64,000 nt of DNA. Source: Reyranella soli. GTDB taxonomy: Bacteria; Pseudomonadota; Alphaproteobacteria; Reyranellales; Reyranellaceae. A model generated the notes under the pieces. That model saw only the letters and a program-made list of their open reading frames with translations, had not been told where the DNA came from and did no database searches. Numbering within the stretch: the stretch's first letter is position 1; each line of letters opens with the position of its first letter. The DNA lies in NCBI RefSeq assembly GCF_007992495.1, contig NZ_BKAJ01000038.1, positions 1-64,000 on the forward strand, given 5' to 3'. Positions 42,823-50,898 of this stretch are shown one piece after another. The position numbers and the translations under genes are program-made.

Positions 42823-44424
42823 ATGAGCCCCGACACCGCGCTGGTGCCGCAGCCGACGCTCGACGACTTTCCCGAGTTCGTCTCGATCCCGATCCGCATT
42901 GCCCGCAACGCCGCGGCGTGGCCCGACAAGCGGGCCGTGATGTGCGAGGACAAGGCGCGCGCCTGGCGCGACTTCGACCGGCGCATCAACCGCATCGCCC
43001 GCACGCTCGCCGGCATGGGCATCGGCCGGGGCGACAAGATCGCGATCCTCGCCGCCAACTCGATCGAGTACCTGGAAACCTTCATGGGCGGCCTGCGCGT
43101 CGGCGCCTGCGTGGTGCCGCTGTCGACCATGGCGGCGGCCGATGCGCTCGAGAAGATGCTCGACGACTGTGATGCCAAGGTGCTGTTCCTGTCGCAGCAG
43201 TATCGCGACTTGGTCGAGCCGTATGAGGATCGCCTCGGCAAGCTGATCGATGGCGGCCGTATCGCCTACGATTTCAGGCGCGCGGGCTGGCGCGACTTCG
43301 AGGAATGGCGGGAGCGGGCGAGCGATGCGCCGTTCGAGGTGCCGATCAGCCAGCTCGACGACTTCAACATCATCTACAGCTCGGGCACGACCGGCCTGCC
43401 CAAGGGCATCCTGCACAGCCACATCATGCGCGACATGCTGGCCGTGAGGTTCACGGCCTTCGAATACGGGCCGGACAGCGTATCGCTCGCCTCGACGCCG
43501 CTTTACTCCAACACCACGCTGGTTGCCGTGCTGGCGACGGTCGGGCTTGGCGGCACGACGATCCTGATGCCGCGGTCCGACGTCGTGAAGTTCCTGGAGA
43601 CTGCCCAACGCGAGCGCGTGACCCACGCGATGCTGGTGCCGGTCCAGTATCAGCGCATCCTGGCGCACCCCGACTTCGACAAGTATGACCTCAGCGCCTT
43701 CAAGGCCAAGCTCTCGACCAGCGCTCCGCTGCGCGCCCATATCAAGGCCGACTGCCTGAAGCGCTGGCCGGGCCACCTGGTCGAGATCTACGGCCTAACC
43801 GAGGGCGGGGCGAGCTGCACCCTGGTCGCCGACCTCCACCCCGACAAGCTGCACACCGTGGGCCAGCCGGGCCTGGGCAGCGAGATCGTCGTGCTCGACG
43901 AGCAGGGCAAGGTCCTGCCGCAGGGCGAGGTGGGCGAGCTCGCCGGCCGTGCCCAGCTGATGATGAAGGGCTACTACAAGCAGCCGGACAAGACGCGCGA
44001 CCTGTTCTGGCACGATGACAGGGGCCAGCTCTTCTTCAAATCGGGCGACATGGGCCGCATCGACGAGGACGGCTTCATCGTCCTGCTCGATCGCAAGAAG
44101 GACATGATCATCTCCGGCGGCTTCAACGTCTATGCCGCCGACATCGAGGTGATGATGCTCAGGCATCCCGACGTGATCGACGTGGCGGTGATCGGCATCC
44201 CGAGTGAGCAGTGGGGCGAATCGCCGATGGCGCTCTGCGTGCGCCGGGCCGGCGCGGGGGTGTCGGAGGACGAGATCCGCGACTGGGCCAACGGCCAGCT
44301 CAGCAAGACCCAACGCCTGGTCGCGGTGGAATTCCGCGATTCGCTGCCGCGCAGCACCATCGGCAAGATCATGAAACGCGAACTGCGCGAGCCCTACTGG
44401 GCCGGCCGCACCGCGAGGATTTGA
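42823..44424 (+). CDS. AMP-binding acyl-CoA ligase
   Basis: A 533-residue ANL-superfamily enzyme. The phosphate loop is IIYSSGTTGLPKG, the adenylate motif is EIYGLTEGG, the hinge is SGDMGRIDEDGFIVLLDRKKDMI, and the C-terminal catalytic lysine is in SLPRSTIGKIMKRELR. It activates a carboxylic acid as its AMP ester and then CoA thioester; the acid, whether aromatic or fatty, cannot be told from sequence. It lies seven bases after the rhodanese gene and ten bases before the DUF3237 gene. Confidence 0.9.
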   Translation: MSPDTALVPQPTLDDFPEFVSIPIRIARNAAAWPDKRAVMCEDKARAWRDFDRRINRIARTLAGMGIGRGDKIAILAANSIEYLETFMGGLRVGACVVPLSTMAAADALEKMLDDCDAKVLFLSQQYRDLVEPYEDRLGKLIDGGRIAYDFRRAGWRDFEEWRERASDAPFEVPISQLDDFNIIYSSGTTGLPKGILHSHIMRDMLAVRFTAFEYGPDSVSLASTPLYSNTTLVAVLATVGLGGTTILMPRSDVVKFLETAQRERVTHAMLVPVQYQRILAHPDFDKYDLSAFKAKLSTSAPLRAHIKADCLKRWPGHLVEIYGLTEGGASCTLVADLHPDKLHTVGQPGLGSEIVVLDEQGKVLPQGEVGELAGRAQLMMKGYYKQPDKTRDLFWHDDRGQLFFKSGDMGRIDEDGFIVLLDRKKDMIISGGFNVYAADIEVMMLRHPDVIDVAVIGIPSEQWGESPMALCVRRAGAGVSEDEIRDWANGQLSKTQRLVAVEFRDSLPRSTIGKIMKRELREPYWAGRTARI

Positions 44425-44434
44425 GGCGACGACC

Positions 44435-44905
44435 ATGACTGAACCGACACTGCGCACTTCCCATCTGTTCACGCTGAGCCTGACGGTCGATCCCAACATG
44501 ACCGACATCGGCGAGACGCCGTACGGGCGCCGCCGCATCGGCACCGTGACCGGCGGCACCTTCGAGGGCGAGGAACTGCGCGGCACGGTCCTGCCGTCGC
44601 CGGGCGGCGACTGGCTGCTGCTCAGGCGCGACGGCATCCTGCAGCTCGATGTCCGCATCACCCTCAAGACCGACGACGATCATCTCGTCTACATGAGCTA
44701 TCGCGGCATGCGGCACGGGCCGGCCTGGGTGATCGAGCAGCTCAACAAGGGCGAGAAGGTCGATCCCAGTCAGTACTATTTCCGCACTACGCCGTGGTTC
44801 GAGACGTCTTCGGAGAAGTACCGATTCCTCAACCGTATCGTCTCCGTCGCCACCGGCCGCCGCGATCCGGCCGGCCCGGTCTACGACGTGTTCCAGGTGC
44901 TGTAA
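44435..44905 (+). CDS. DUF3237 domain-containing protein
   Basis: A 156-residue protein with GAGG nine bases before the ATG. The pattern RRIGTVTGGTFEGEELRGTVLPSPGGDWLLLRRDGILQLD and FETSSEKYRFLNRIVSVATG is characteristic of DUF3237, a small beta-barrel family of unknown role, often placed beside aromatic or acyl-CoA catabolism genes as here. It ends the plus-strand group 42408-44905. Confidence 0.85.
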   Translation: MTEPTLRTSHLFTLSLTVDPNMTDIGETPYGRRRIGTVTGGTFEGEELRGTVLPSPGGDWLLLRRDGILQLDVRITLKTDDDHLVYMSYRGMRHGPAWVIEQLNKGEKVDPSQYYFRTTPWFETSSEKYRFLNRIVSVATGRRDPAGPVYDVFQVL

Positions 44906-44906
44906 C

Positions 44907-45009
44907 GGACCGCGGGCCTGGAGGCCCGCCTATTGTCATCCTGAGCGTAGCGAAGGATCTCATGCCGGTTGCAAGCGGCGATGAGGTCCTTCGCTACGCT
45001 CAGGACGAC
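44907..45009. repeat. single family A hairpin followed by a GTCATCC-type inverted repeat
   Basis: GGACCGCGGGCCTGGAGGCCCGCC (24 bases, starting 44907) is one hairpin unit. It is followed by arms at 44935-44963 and 44981-45009 that match at 27 of 29 positions (GTCATCCTGAGCGTAGCG...). The right arm includes the stop codon of the convergent hydrolase gene. Confidence 0.82.
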
Positions 45010-45866
45010 AGAGCGGAGATCTTCGCCAGCACCGGCAGGATGTATTCGCGGAACTTCGCCGGATGCTCGCTCATCGGGAAGTGGCCGACATGCTTCATGA
45101 TCTGCACCTCGACGCCCGGGATCTGCGCCGCCGTGCGCAGCGTGTCCTCCGACGTGCAGGAGAAGTCGTACTCGCCGGTCAGCAGGTAGAGCGGGCAGAC
45201 CTTGGTGTCGATCGTCTTCACCTTCTCGCGCAGGTCGCCGTCGACGCGATAGAAGTAGAGGTCGCCTTTGAACACGCCGGGTCCACCCTGCATGTACATC
45301 CACAGCGTCTCGTGGCGGCTGACGGGTGGGCTTTGCGGCGCGATCAGGCCGGAGACAAGCGCCGCGCAGACTTCGCCGCCATGGACATCCGGCCGGTGTA
45401 GCCACGCGGTGTCGTACCAGGGCTGCTGGAAGTCGGCGGCCTCGAGCGCGATCAGGGCGCGGAACTCCGTGGCGTGGGCGATCGCAAGATTGAGCACGAT
45501 GCGCCCGCCGATCGAGCAACCCATGACCACGGGCCGGTCGAGCTCCATGGCCGCGCAGAAGGCGCGGATGGCGGCCGTATAGGACGTCGTCGTCAGCCGA
45601 TACTCGGTCTTCTCCCATCCGTCGGGCGGCGTCGACTTGCCATGCCACGGCATGTCGAAGGCGAGCACGCGGAAGCGCGACGTGATCTCGGGATCGGCGA
45701 GCAGGTGGCGGTACTGGCGGTTGTCGGCTCCCGCCGTGTGCAGGCAGACCAGCGGGATGCCGCCCCCGCCCTTGGGGCCGGCCTCCTCGAAATAGATGCG
45801 GTGATCGACGCCGTCGATCTTGAGCCGCAGGTAGCGGCCAACCATGGGGTCGAGCTGCGGCGCCAT
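45000..45866 (-). CDS. alpha/beta hydrolase
   Basis: A 288-residue alpha/beta hydrolase. The nucleophile elbow is GCSIGG (Ser, near residue 119), the oxyanion region is LVCLHTAGADNRQYR, and the catalytic histidine is in KHVGHFPMSEHP, with an acidic residue in YLLTGEYDFSC. It probably hydrolyses an ester, lactone or C-C bond. The last codons (ISALSS) and the stop are encoded by an intergenic repeat arm. Confidence 0.85.
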   Translation of the reverse strand: MAPQLDPMVGRYLRLKIDGVDHRIYFEEAGPKGGGGIPLVCLHTAGADNRQYRHLLADPEITSRFRVLAFDMPWHGKSTPPDGWEKTEYRLTTTSYTAAIRAFCAAMELDRPVVMGCSIGGRIVLNLAIAHATEFRALIALEAADFQQPWYDTAWLHRPDVHGGEVCAALVSGLIAPQSPPVSRHETLWMYMQGGPGVFKGDLYFYRVDGDLREKVKTIDTKVCPLYLLTGEYDFSCTSEDTLRTAAQIPGVEVQIMKHVGHFPMSEHPAKFREYILPVLAKISALSS

Positions 45867-45868
45867 GG

Positions 45869-46252
45869 TCAGCCTTCCGACGACAAGCGGCGCGGCAGGG
45901 CCAGCAGGTCCTTGAAGAACTGCAGGTTCTGCAGCAGCGGCCGGAAGTCGCCTTCCATCGAGGCGACGCCCCGCTTGGTCAGGGCGAACAGGTCATGCCA
46001 ACCGGGGGGTGGCTCTACCTGCCAATGCTGCGTCCAGGCTTCCTTGTCGGCGCGTATGGTGAAGGCCGAGGAGCGCATCAGCCTCGTGCCGCGTTCGAAG
46101 GCGGCCAATGCGCCGTTCTCAAGACCCAGGAAGAACGGCTGCTCGCCGACATCGACGCGGCAATCGACTGTCACCCAACGCCCGCGGCGCTGGAGATCTG
46201 TGTCGTCCGCGAGCAGGTCGGGTAGTCGGGCGAAGCGATCGGCAGGAGTCAT
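45869..46252 (-). CDS. small hypothetical protein (SCP2-like pattern)
   Basis: A 127-residue soluble protein. The ATG at 46252 overlaps the stop of the DUF6134 gene (ATGA). The order 'VTVDCRVDVG..PFFLGLENG' followed by FTIRADKEAWTQHWQ and LLQNLQFFKDLLALPR resembles lipid-binding SCP2 domains, which have a strand pair, 'ADxEAW' and a C-terminal helix. That link is tentative. The hydrolase gene starts two bases after its stop, so the three minus-strand genes are coupled. Confidence 0.65.
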   Translation of the reverse strand: MTPADRFARLPDLLADDTDLQRRGRWVTVDCRVDVGEQPFFLGLENGALAAFERGTRLMRSSAFTIRADKEAWTQHWQVEPPPGWHDLFALTKRGVASMEGDFRPLLQNLQFFKDLLALPRRLSSEG

Positions 46253-46893
46253 TCCTGCAAAATGTACTCGATCGTCGATCCGTCGGAAGCCTTGAAAACG
46301 GTTTTGACCCAGCGGCCGCTGTCGTCGAACCACTGGTCCTTGTTGACGTCGCCGGAGTAGCGGTAGTGGTTGGCGTCGACCCAGCCGGTGGCGGTCTTCA
46401 CCTTTTCCCGCCCGAGCGGCGTGACGTGGAAATGCATCTGTGAGCCGTTCTGGGTGTTGAACAGCGTGGTCTGGCCGATCTGACGTACGTTCCAGTGTGA
46501 TGTCGGCAGCGTGCCCGGCGGCATGACCTCGCGGCCTGACGGGCGCTGGACATCGATGCCATTGGCGGTCCGCTGGGCGCGCACCGTGTACTTCGTGCCG
46601 TTGTCGTCGGTCTGGGTGAAGGCCGATTGGAAGGCATCGCCGGTCCAGTTTTCCTGGCCGCGGTGGGTATAGCGGTAGGCGGTGATGCCCATGACCTTCA
46701 CGCCGAAGTCGATCGTGGTCGATACCGTCAGGTCGGAGCCGTTGTGCTGGAAGGCCAATGTGTGCCGCCCGATCGGCTCGCCGTTGCGATAAACGGCGAA
46801 GGTCAGGGTCGGGCCATAAGGCTGGTCCTGGGCGCCGGCTGCCGCAACGCCACCGGCGATCGCCAGGCACAGGGCGGCGACAAGACGGAACAT
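46249..46893 (-). CDS. DUF6134 family exported protein
   Basis: A 214-residue protein. A signal peptide (residues 1-~21, ALCLAIAGGVAAAGAQ) precedes a beta-rich mature domain: YGPTLTFAVYRNGEPIGRHTLAFQ, KVMGITAYRYTHRGQENW, PLGREKVKTATGWVDANHYRYSGD and WFDDSGRWVKTVFKASDGSTIEYIL. This matches DUF6134, an uncharacterised periplasmic family similar in layout to DUF3108. It may bind a polar lipid or glycan. The ATG at 46893 is fixed by the signal peptide. Confidence 0.78.
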   Translation of the reverse strand: MFRLVAALCLAIAGGVAAAGAQDQPYGPTLTFAVYRNGEPIGRHTLAFQHNGSDLTVSTTIDFGVKVMGITAYRYTHRGQENWTGDAFQSAFTQTDDNGTKYTVRAQRTANGIDVQRPSGREVMPPGTLPTSHWNVRQIGQTTLFNTQNGSQMHFHVTPLGREKVKTATGWVDANHYRYSGDVNKDQWFDDSGRWVKTVFKASDGSTIEYILQE

Positions 46894-46979
46894 GATGGTA
46901 TCCCCTCGTCGATCATACGCTGCAGAGAGCGTTTGGATCACCCCCTTGCTATGGGGGAAATGAAGACGAGGGCGATCGG

Positions 46980-48164
46980 CTAGACGACGCGGTCGGCCCG
47001 CAGCTTCTCGATCGCAGCGGCCTCGTAGCCCAGTTCCCGCAGGATCTGGTCGGTATGCTCGCCGAGCTTGGGCGCGCGACTGCGGATGGTGAGCGGCGTG
47101 CGCGAGAGCTTCACCGGCTCCTGAAGCACGGGCGCCGGCTTGGCCATGCCGGGGTAGTCCATGTGATGGAAGAACTCGGCCGCTTTCACATGCGGGTCGT
47201 CGAGCGTCTGCTGCGGCGCGTAGACGGGGCCGGCGGGGATGCGGTTGGCCTCGAGCTCGGTCAGCGCCTCCGTGACGGTCCGTGTGTCGCACCATTTCTG
47301 CATGATCGCCGACAGCGCCTCGCCATTGTCGCCGCGCGCCAGGTCGTCCTTGAAGCGCGGGTCCTTGGCCAGGCCCTCGTCGCCCATCAGCTTGCACCAG
47401 CGCACGAACAGCGGCTGGCCGATGGTCATGGCGTAGATCCAGCCGTCCTTGCACTTGTAGCTGTCCGAAGGACCGGCGGTGAAACCGCGGTTGAGCGTGG
47501 CGATGCGGTTGAGCTGCAGCGCCGCTTGCTCGATCAGATGGCTGTTGGTGATGTTGATGGCGGTGCGCAGCAGCGCCGTCTCGACCTTCTGGCCCTTGCC
47601 GCTCTTGGCGCGGTCCATCAGGGCCGCCAGGACGCCGACGGTGCTGAGCAGGGCCGAGCCGAAATCGACGAACGGCGCATTGGCGCGTGTCGGCACTTTT
47701 CCATCGCCCGACAGGTGCATGGCGCCGGACATGGCCTGGCCGATCGTGTCGAAGCCGACGCGCGTGGCGTAGGGGCCCTCCGAGCCGAAGGTCGAGTTGG
47801 TGGCGAGGATGATGCGCGGGTTGATCGCCGAGATGGTCTCGTAGTCGATGCCCATGCGCTTGAGGTCCTCGTAGGGCAGGTTGGCGATGACCACGTCGGA
47901 CACCGCCACCAGCTTCCGCACGATTTCCTGGCCGGCTGGCTTCATGGGATTGAGCGTGAGACCGAGCTTGTTGCGCCCCATCTGGAGGAACATGGCGCCT
48001 TCGCCGCCTTCGGCGACCGGCGTCACCCAGCGATCCTCGCTGCCGTCGAGCTTCTCGATGCGGATCACCTCCGCGCCGAGGTCGCCCAGCATAGTGCCGC
48101 AGAACGGCCCAGCGATGTACCGGCCGAAATCGAGAACGCGAATCCCTTCAAGAACCCCAGCCAT
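46980..48164 (-). CDS. CaiB/BaiF-type family III CoA-transferase
   Basis: A 394-residue protein. The N-terminus LEGIRVLDFGRYIAGPFCGTMLGDLGAEVIRIE is the CoA-binding start of the family, and a catalytic-type aspartate sits in FVDFGSALLS. It moves CoA between carboxylic acids with formyl-, succinyl- or related CoA donors. The next minus-strand upstream gene is the TAXI binding-protein gene, with 92 bases between, so uptake and activation of an acid may be linked. Confidence 0.9.
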   Translation of the reverse strand: MAGVLEGIRVLDFGRYIAGPFCGTMLGDLGAEVIRIEKLDGSEDRWVTPVAEGGEGAMFLQMGRNKLGLTLNPMKPAGQEIVRKLVAVSDVVIANLPYEDLKRMGIDYETISAINPRIILATNSTFGSEGPYATRVGFDTIGQAMSGAMHLSGDGKVPTRANAPFVDFGSALLSTVGVLAALMDRAKSGKGQKVETALLRTAINITNSHLIEQAALQLNRIATLNRGFTAGPSDSYKCKDGWIYAMTIGQPLFVRWCKLMGDEGLAKDPRFKDDLARGDNGEALSAIMQKWCDTRTVTEALTELEANRIPAGPVYAPQQTLDDPHVKAAEFFHHMDYPGMAKPAPVLQEPVKLSRTPLTIRSRAPKLGEHTDQILRELGYEAAAIEKLRADRVV

Positions 48165-48309
48165 GGAACGCTTGCCTCCCAGTTTCGTCAGGCCGCGCGA
48201 ACGCGCCTTTGCCGAACCAATATCAGAGCCGGCAGCACTGTAGGAACAGTACCGGCCTATTCGAAGACCGGATCCATCCCGGCCTTTTGCAGTGCGGCGG
48301 CGCGGGCCT

Positions 48310-49425
48310 TCAGCAGCCCCCGCCGAAGGCCTTGTCGTCGGACGGGCCGCTGATGTTGAAGGCCTTCCAGGCGTCGAGCAGGACCTGCTGGCGCCTGATC
48401 AGCCCCTCATTGTGCTTCTGGGCGACATCCGTCCATACGCCCTTCTCCTTGAAGGCACGGACGGTGCCCTCGTGATAGGGGATGACCCACTGGAGGTTCT
48501 GTAGTGACAGCTCCATGCCTTCGGCGCCGGGCGCGCCGTCCCGATAGGCACTGTAGGTGTCGATCATCGCCTTGGTGACGGCGTAGATCATGTCGGCCGG
48601 GCGGTCGGCGTAGGTCATGAATATCGGGTAGGCGTAGTTCGACATGGCCACGGGTGATTGTGCGGACAGTCCGCCCGCGCCGCAGGTCGCCTTGTGCGGC
48701 ACGAAGTAGGGCGCCTTCTTGTGGATGCGAGCCCAGCCCTCCTTGTCGTTGGCTGGCAGGGCGGGCCATACGACGCCGCGCGGCGAGGAGGCGGCCTCGT
48801 TGGATTGGCCGGACAGCGTCGAGGTCAGGGCGACGTCGACCTCGTTGTTGATGAAGCCTTTCCACATGGCGTTGTTGGAGGCGAACTGCACGGGCGTGAC
48901 GTCCTGCTCGGCGAGGCCGCCAAAGGCGATCAGCGCCAGCGCACCCTGTGTCAGCGCGGGCGATCCCACGACCACCCCCAGGCGTTTGCCCTTGATGTCC
49001 TTGATCTCCTTGACGCCGATGTCGCCGGCGACAGCGATGCCCAGCCCATTGCAGCCGGTGGCCGCCATGATCAGCCGCACCGGCTGCGGACCCCAGGCCT
49101 TGGCGCCGAACTCGAACGCGCCCTCCTGCGCGAAGTAGGTGCCGATGCCCATCTGCGAGATGACGGCGCGATTGGCCTTTACCGGCGACAGGCGCCCGGT
49201 GTCGTTGCCGGACGGCAGGATGCGCACGTCGGAGCCGTAGGCCTTCTTGAACTGCTGGCCGATGGCGACGGCGACGTTGAAGCCGGACGAGCCGCTGTCG
49301 TAGGCGGTCCACGCCATTTCCGGCGGCACGGACTGGCCGGCCGCGGGACCGGATGCAAAAGCCATCACGATGGCGCCCGCAGCGACGCAGCGTCTCCGTA
49401 CGGAACGTGCCCGGCCGGCGTTCAA
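48310..49425 (-). CDS. TAXI-family TRAP-type solute-binding protein, 3' end frameshifted
   Basis: A 371-residue exported protein as read. The signal peptide ends near GPAAGQS (residue ~31), and the mature domain is TAXI-type (AWTAYDSGSSGFNVAVAIGQQFKKAYG ... VKEIKDIKGKRLGVVVGSPAL). The frame ends at 48310 in AFGGGC, but one extra base in the CCCCC run at 48317-48321 would read on as LLKARAAALQKAGMDPVFE to a stop at 48257, giving a family-like C-terminus of 389 residues. The TTG start at 49425 overlaps the cupin stop (TTGA). No TAXI permease gene is nearby. Confidence 0.83.
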   Translation of the reverse strand: MNAGRARSVRRRCVAAGAIVMAFASGPAAGQSVPPEMAWTAYDSGSSGFNVAVAIGQQFKKAYGSDVRILPSGNDTGRLSPVKANRAVISQMGIGTYFAQEGAFEFGAKAWGPQPVRLIMAATGCNGLGIAVAGDIGVKEIKDIKGKRLGVVVGSPALTQGALALIAFGGLAEQDVTPVQFASNNAMWKGFINNEVDVALTSTLSGQSNEAASSPRGVVWPALPANDKEGWARIHKKAPYFVPHKATCGAGGLSAQSPVAMSNYAYPIFMTYADRPADMIYAVTKAMIDTYSAYRDGAPGAEGMELSLQNLQWVIPYHEGTVRAFKEKGVWTDVAQKHNEGLIRRQQVLLDAWKAFNISGPSDDKAFGGGC

Positions 49426-49769
49426 TCGAAGAAGGTGTTGGGTTTCAGGAAGAAGGCCAACATCAGGCAGCCTTCGTCGGTCCAGGCGTCGTGACGGCTG
49501 CCGGAGCGGCGCCAGACATAGTTGCCGGCACGACAGACGCCCATGTGATCGGCGAACGAGCCTTCGAGGACGAAGGTCTGTTCGATGGCAACATGTTCGT
49601 GCTGCGGAAGCCGGGCGCCCGGCGCCCAGCGCATCAGCACGGTCGACATGCCGGTCGCCGGATTCTCCATCAGGGTCTTGGCCTCGACGCCGGTAAAGCG
49701 CGTCGGCTTCCAGGGGATGGAAGGAACGTCGACGTAGGTCGAATCGGGGATGAAGGTCTCGGCGTTCAT
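49422..49769 (-). CDS. cupin-domain protein
   Basis: A 115-residue single cupin. The metal-site region is LPQHEHVAIEQTFVLEGSFADHMG, with His-x-His and Glu, and a second part reads DAWTDEGCLMLAFFLKP. It resembles ChrR-type or quercetinase-type cupins. It overlaps the HMG-CoA-lyase-like gene (ATGA) and the TAXI gene (TTGA), so it is the middle gene of a coupled trio. It may be an enzyme or a small-molecule sensor. Confidence 0.85.
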   Translation of the reverse strand: MNAETFIPDSTYVDVPSIPWKPTRFTGVEAKTLMENPATGMSTVLMRWAPGARLPQHEHVAIEQTFVLEGSFADHMGVCRAGNYVWRRSGSRHDAWTDEGCLMLAFFLKPNTFFD

Positions 49770-50722
49770 GCGTTCGCCCTCTGCTTGGCGGCGGTCAAGG
49801 TGCCGCCACGCATGACATGGCCGGGCAGGGGCCGGCCCACGACCTCTTCGGCGAGCTTGGCGACCTCGATCAGCCGGTCGATGTCGAGCCCGGTCTCCAC
49901 GCCCATCTCCTCGCACATGAAGGCGAAGTCCTCGGTGCAGATGTTGCCGGCGGCGCCGTCGGTCGCGGCGAACGGGCAGCCGCCCAGGCCCGCGATCGAG
50001 GCGTCGAATTTGGTGACGCCCAGGCGCAGCCCGGCATAGGCAGCCGCCTGGCCAGTGCCGCGGGTATCGTGCAGGTGCAGCCCGATCTCGAGTTCGGGCC
50101 ACTTGTTGCGGATGGCGCCGATCAGCCGCTCGACCGAACGCGGCGTCGCCCAGCCCATGGCGTCGGTGAGCTTGATGCCCTTGAGCTTGAAGCCCGCCAG
50201 CTCGGCTTCATCGAGGGCCAACTGGACGCGTTGCAGGATCAGCTCGGTCGACAGCTCACCCTCGTAGTTGCAGCCGAAGGCGCCGAGGATGATGCCCCAT
50301 TCGACCGGCATGCCGCGGTCCTTGAAGGTCTTCAGCGACATGCGCTGCTCGACCATGGCGTCCGCCACCGACTTGCCGATGTTCTTGCGCGAGAAGGTGT
50401 CGGAGGCGGTGACGCGCACGCCGCCATCGACGTGCAAGGGCCCGCGCAGGGCGCGCTCGAGGCCCTGCTGGTTCAGCCACAGGGCGGCGTACTCGATGCC
50501 GGGCTTCTGCCGGATCTTCGACGCGACCTCCTCGGCATCGGCCATGGTCGGCACGCGCTTGGGATTCACGTAGGAGACGCAGGCAATGTGGCCGAGCCCG
50601 GTGTCCGCCAGCGCCTCGATGAGGCGCACCTTGTCGGCCACCGGGATCATCTTCTTCTCCGACTGGAAGCCCTCGCGAGGGCCCTCCTCGGAGATCGCCA
50701 CGCGCTTGGGCAGGTCGGACAT
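49766..50722 (-). CDS. HMG-CoA lyase-like protein (HMGL/MvaB type)
   Basis: A 318-residue TIM-barrel lyase. EEGPREGFQSEKKMIP is the metal-binding N-terminal strand, GIKLTDAMGWATP and GLHLHDTRGTGQAAAY hold the His pair, and GLGGCPFA holds the catalytic cysteine. It cleaves 3-hydroxy-3-methylglutaryl-CoA or a related 3-hydroxyacyl-CoA. The ATG at 50722 is preferred because AAAGGAG lies at good spacing; a GTG at 50731 is the alternative. It leads the cupin and TAXI genes, then the CoA-transferase, suggesting a linked acid-degradation set. Confidence 0.9.
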   Translation of the reverse strand: MSDLPKRVAISEEGPREGFQSEKKMIPVADKVRLIEALADTGLGHIACVSYVNPKRVPTMADAEEVASKIRQKPGIEYAALWLNQQGLERALRGPLHVDGGVRVTASDTFSRKNIGKSVADAMVEQRMSLKTFKDRGMPVEWGIILGAFGCNYEGELSTELILQRVQLALDEAELAGFKLKGIKLTDAMGWATPRSVERLIGAIRNKWPELEIGLHLHDTRGTGQAAAYAGLRLGVTKFDASIAGLGGCPFAATDGAAGNICTEDFAFMCEEMGVETGLDIDRLIEVAKLAEEVVGRPLPGHVMRGGTLTAAKQRANA

Positions 50723-50746
50723 GGAGCACACTCCTTTGAAAATACC

Positions 50747-50890
50747 GTCATCCCGACCGGAGCCGAGCCCCTCGACTTCGCTCGGGACAGGCTACGCGAG
50801 GCGTAGTGGAGGGACCTATTCTTGTTGCGGCAACAACCGAAAAGGTCCCTTGACTACGCCGCCCGCCGGGCGGCTTCGCTCGGGATGACG
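50747..50890. repeat. large GTCATCCCGA...TCGGGATGAC inverted repeat
   Basis: The outer arms are GTCATCCCGA (50748-50757) and TCGGGATGAC (50880-50889), with further paired pieces inside, including GGGACCT and AGGTCCC around cttgttgcggcaacaaccga. It fills the gap between two co-directional minus-strand genes. The sequence at 100-122 matches its right arm. Confidence 0.78.
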
Positions 50891-50898
50891 GAAGACCG

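Noticed and set aside
44907..45009. Riboswitch or attenuator before the hydrolase gene
   Set aside because: The structure lies at the 3' end of that gene and matches the dispersed repeat families.
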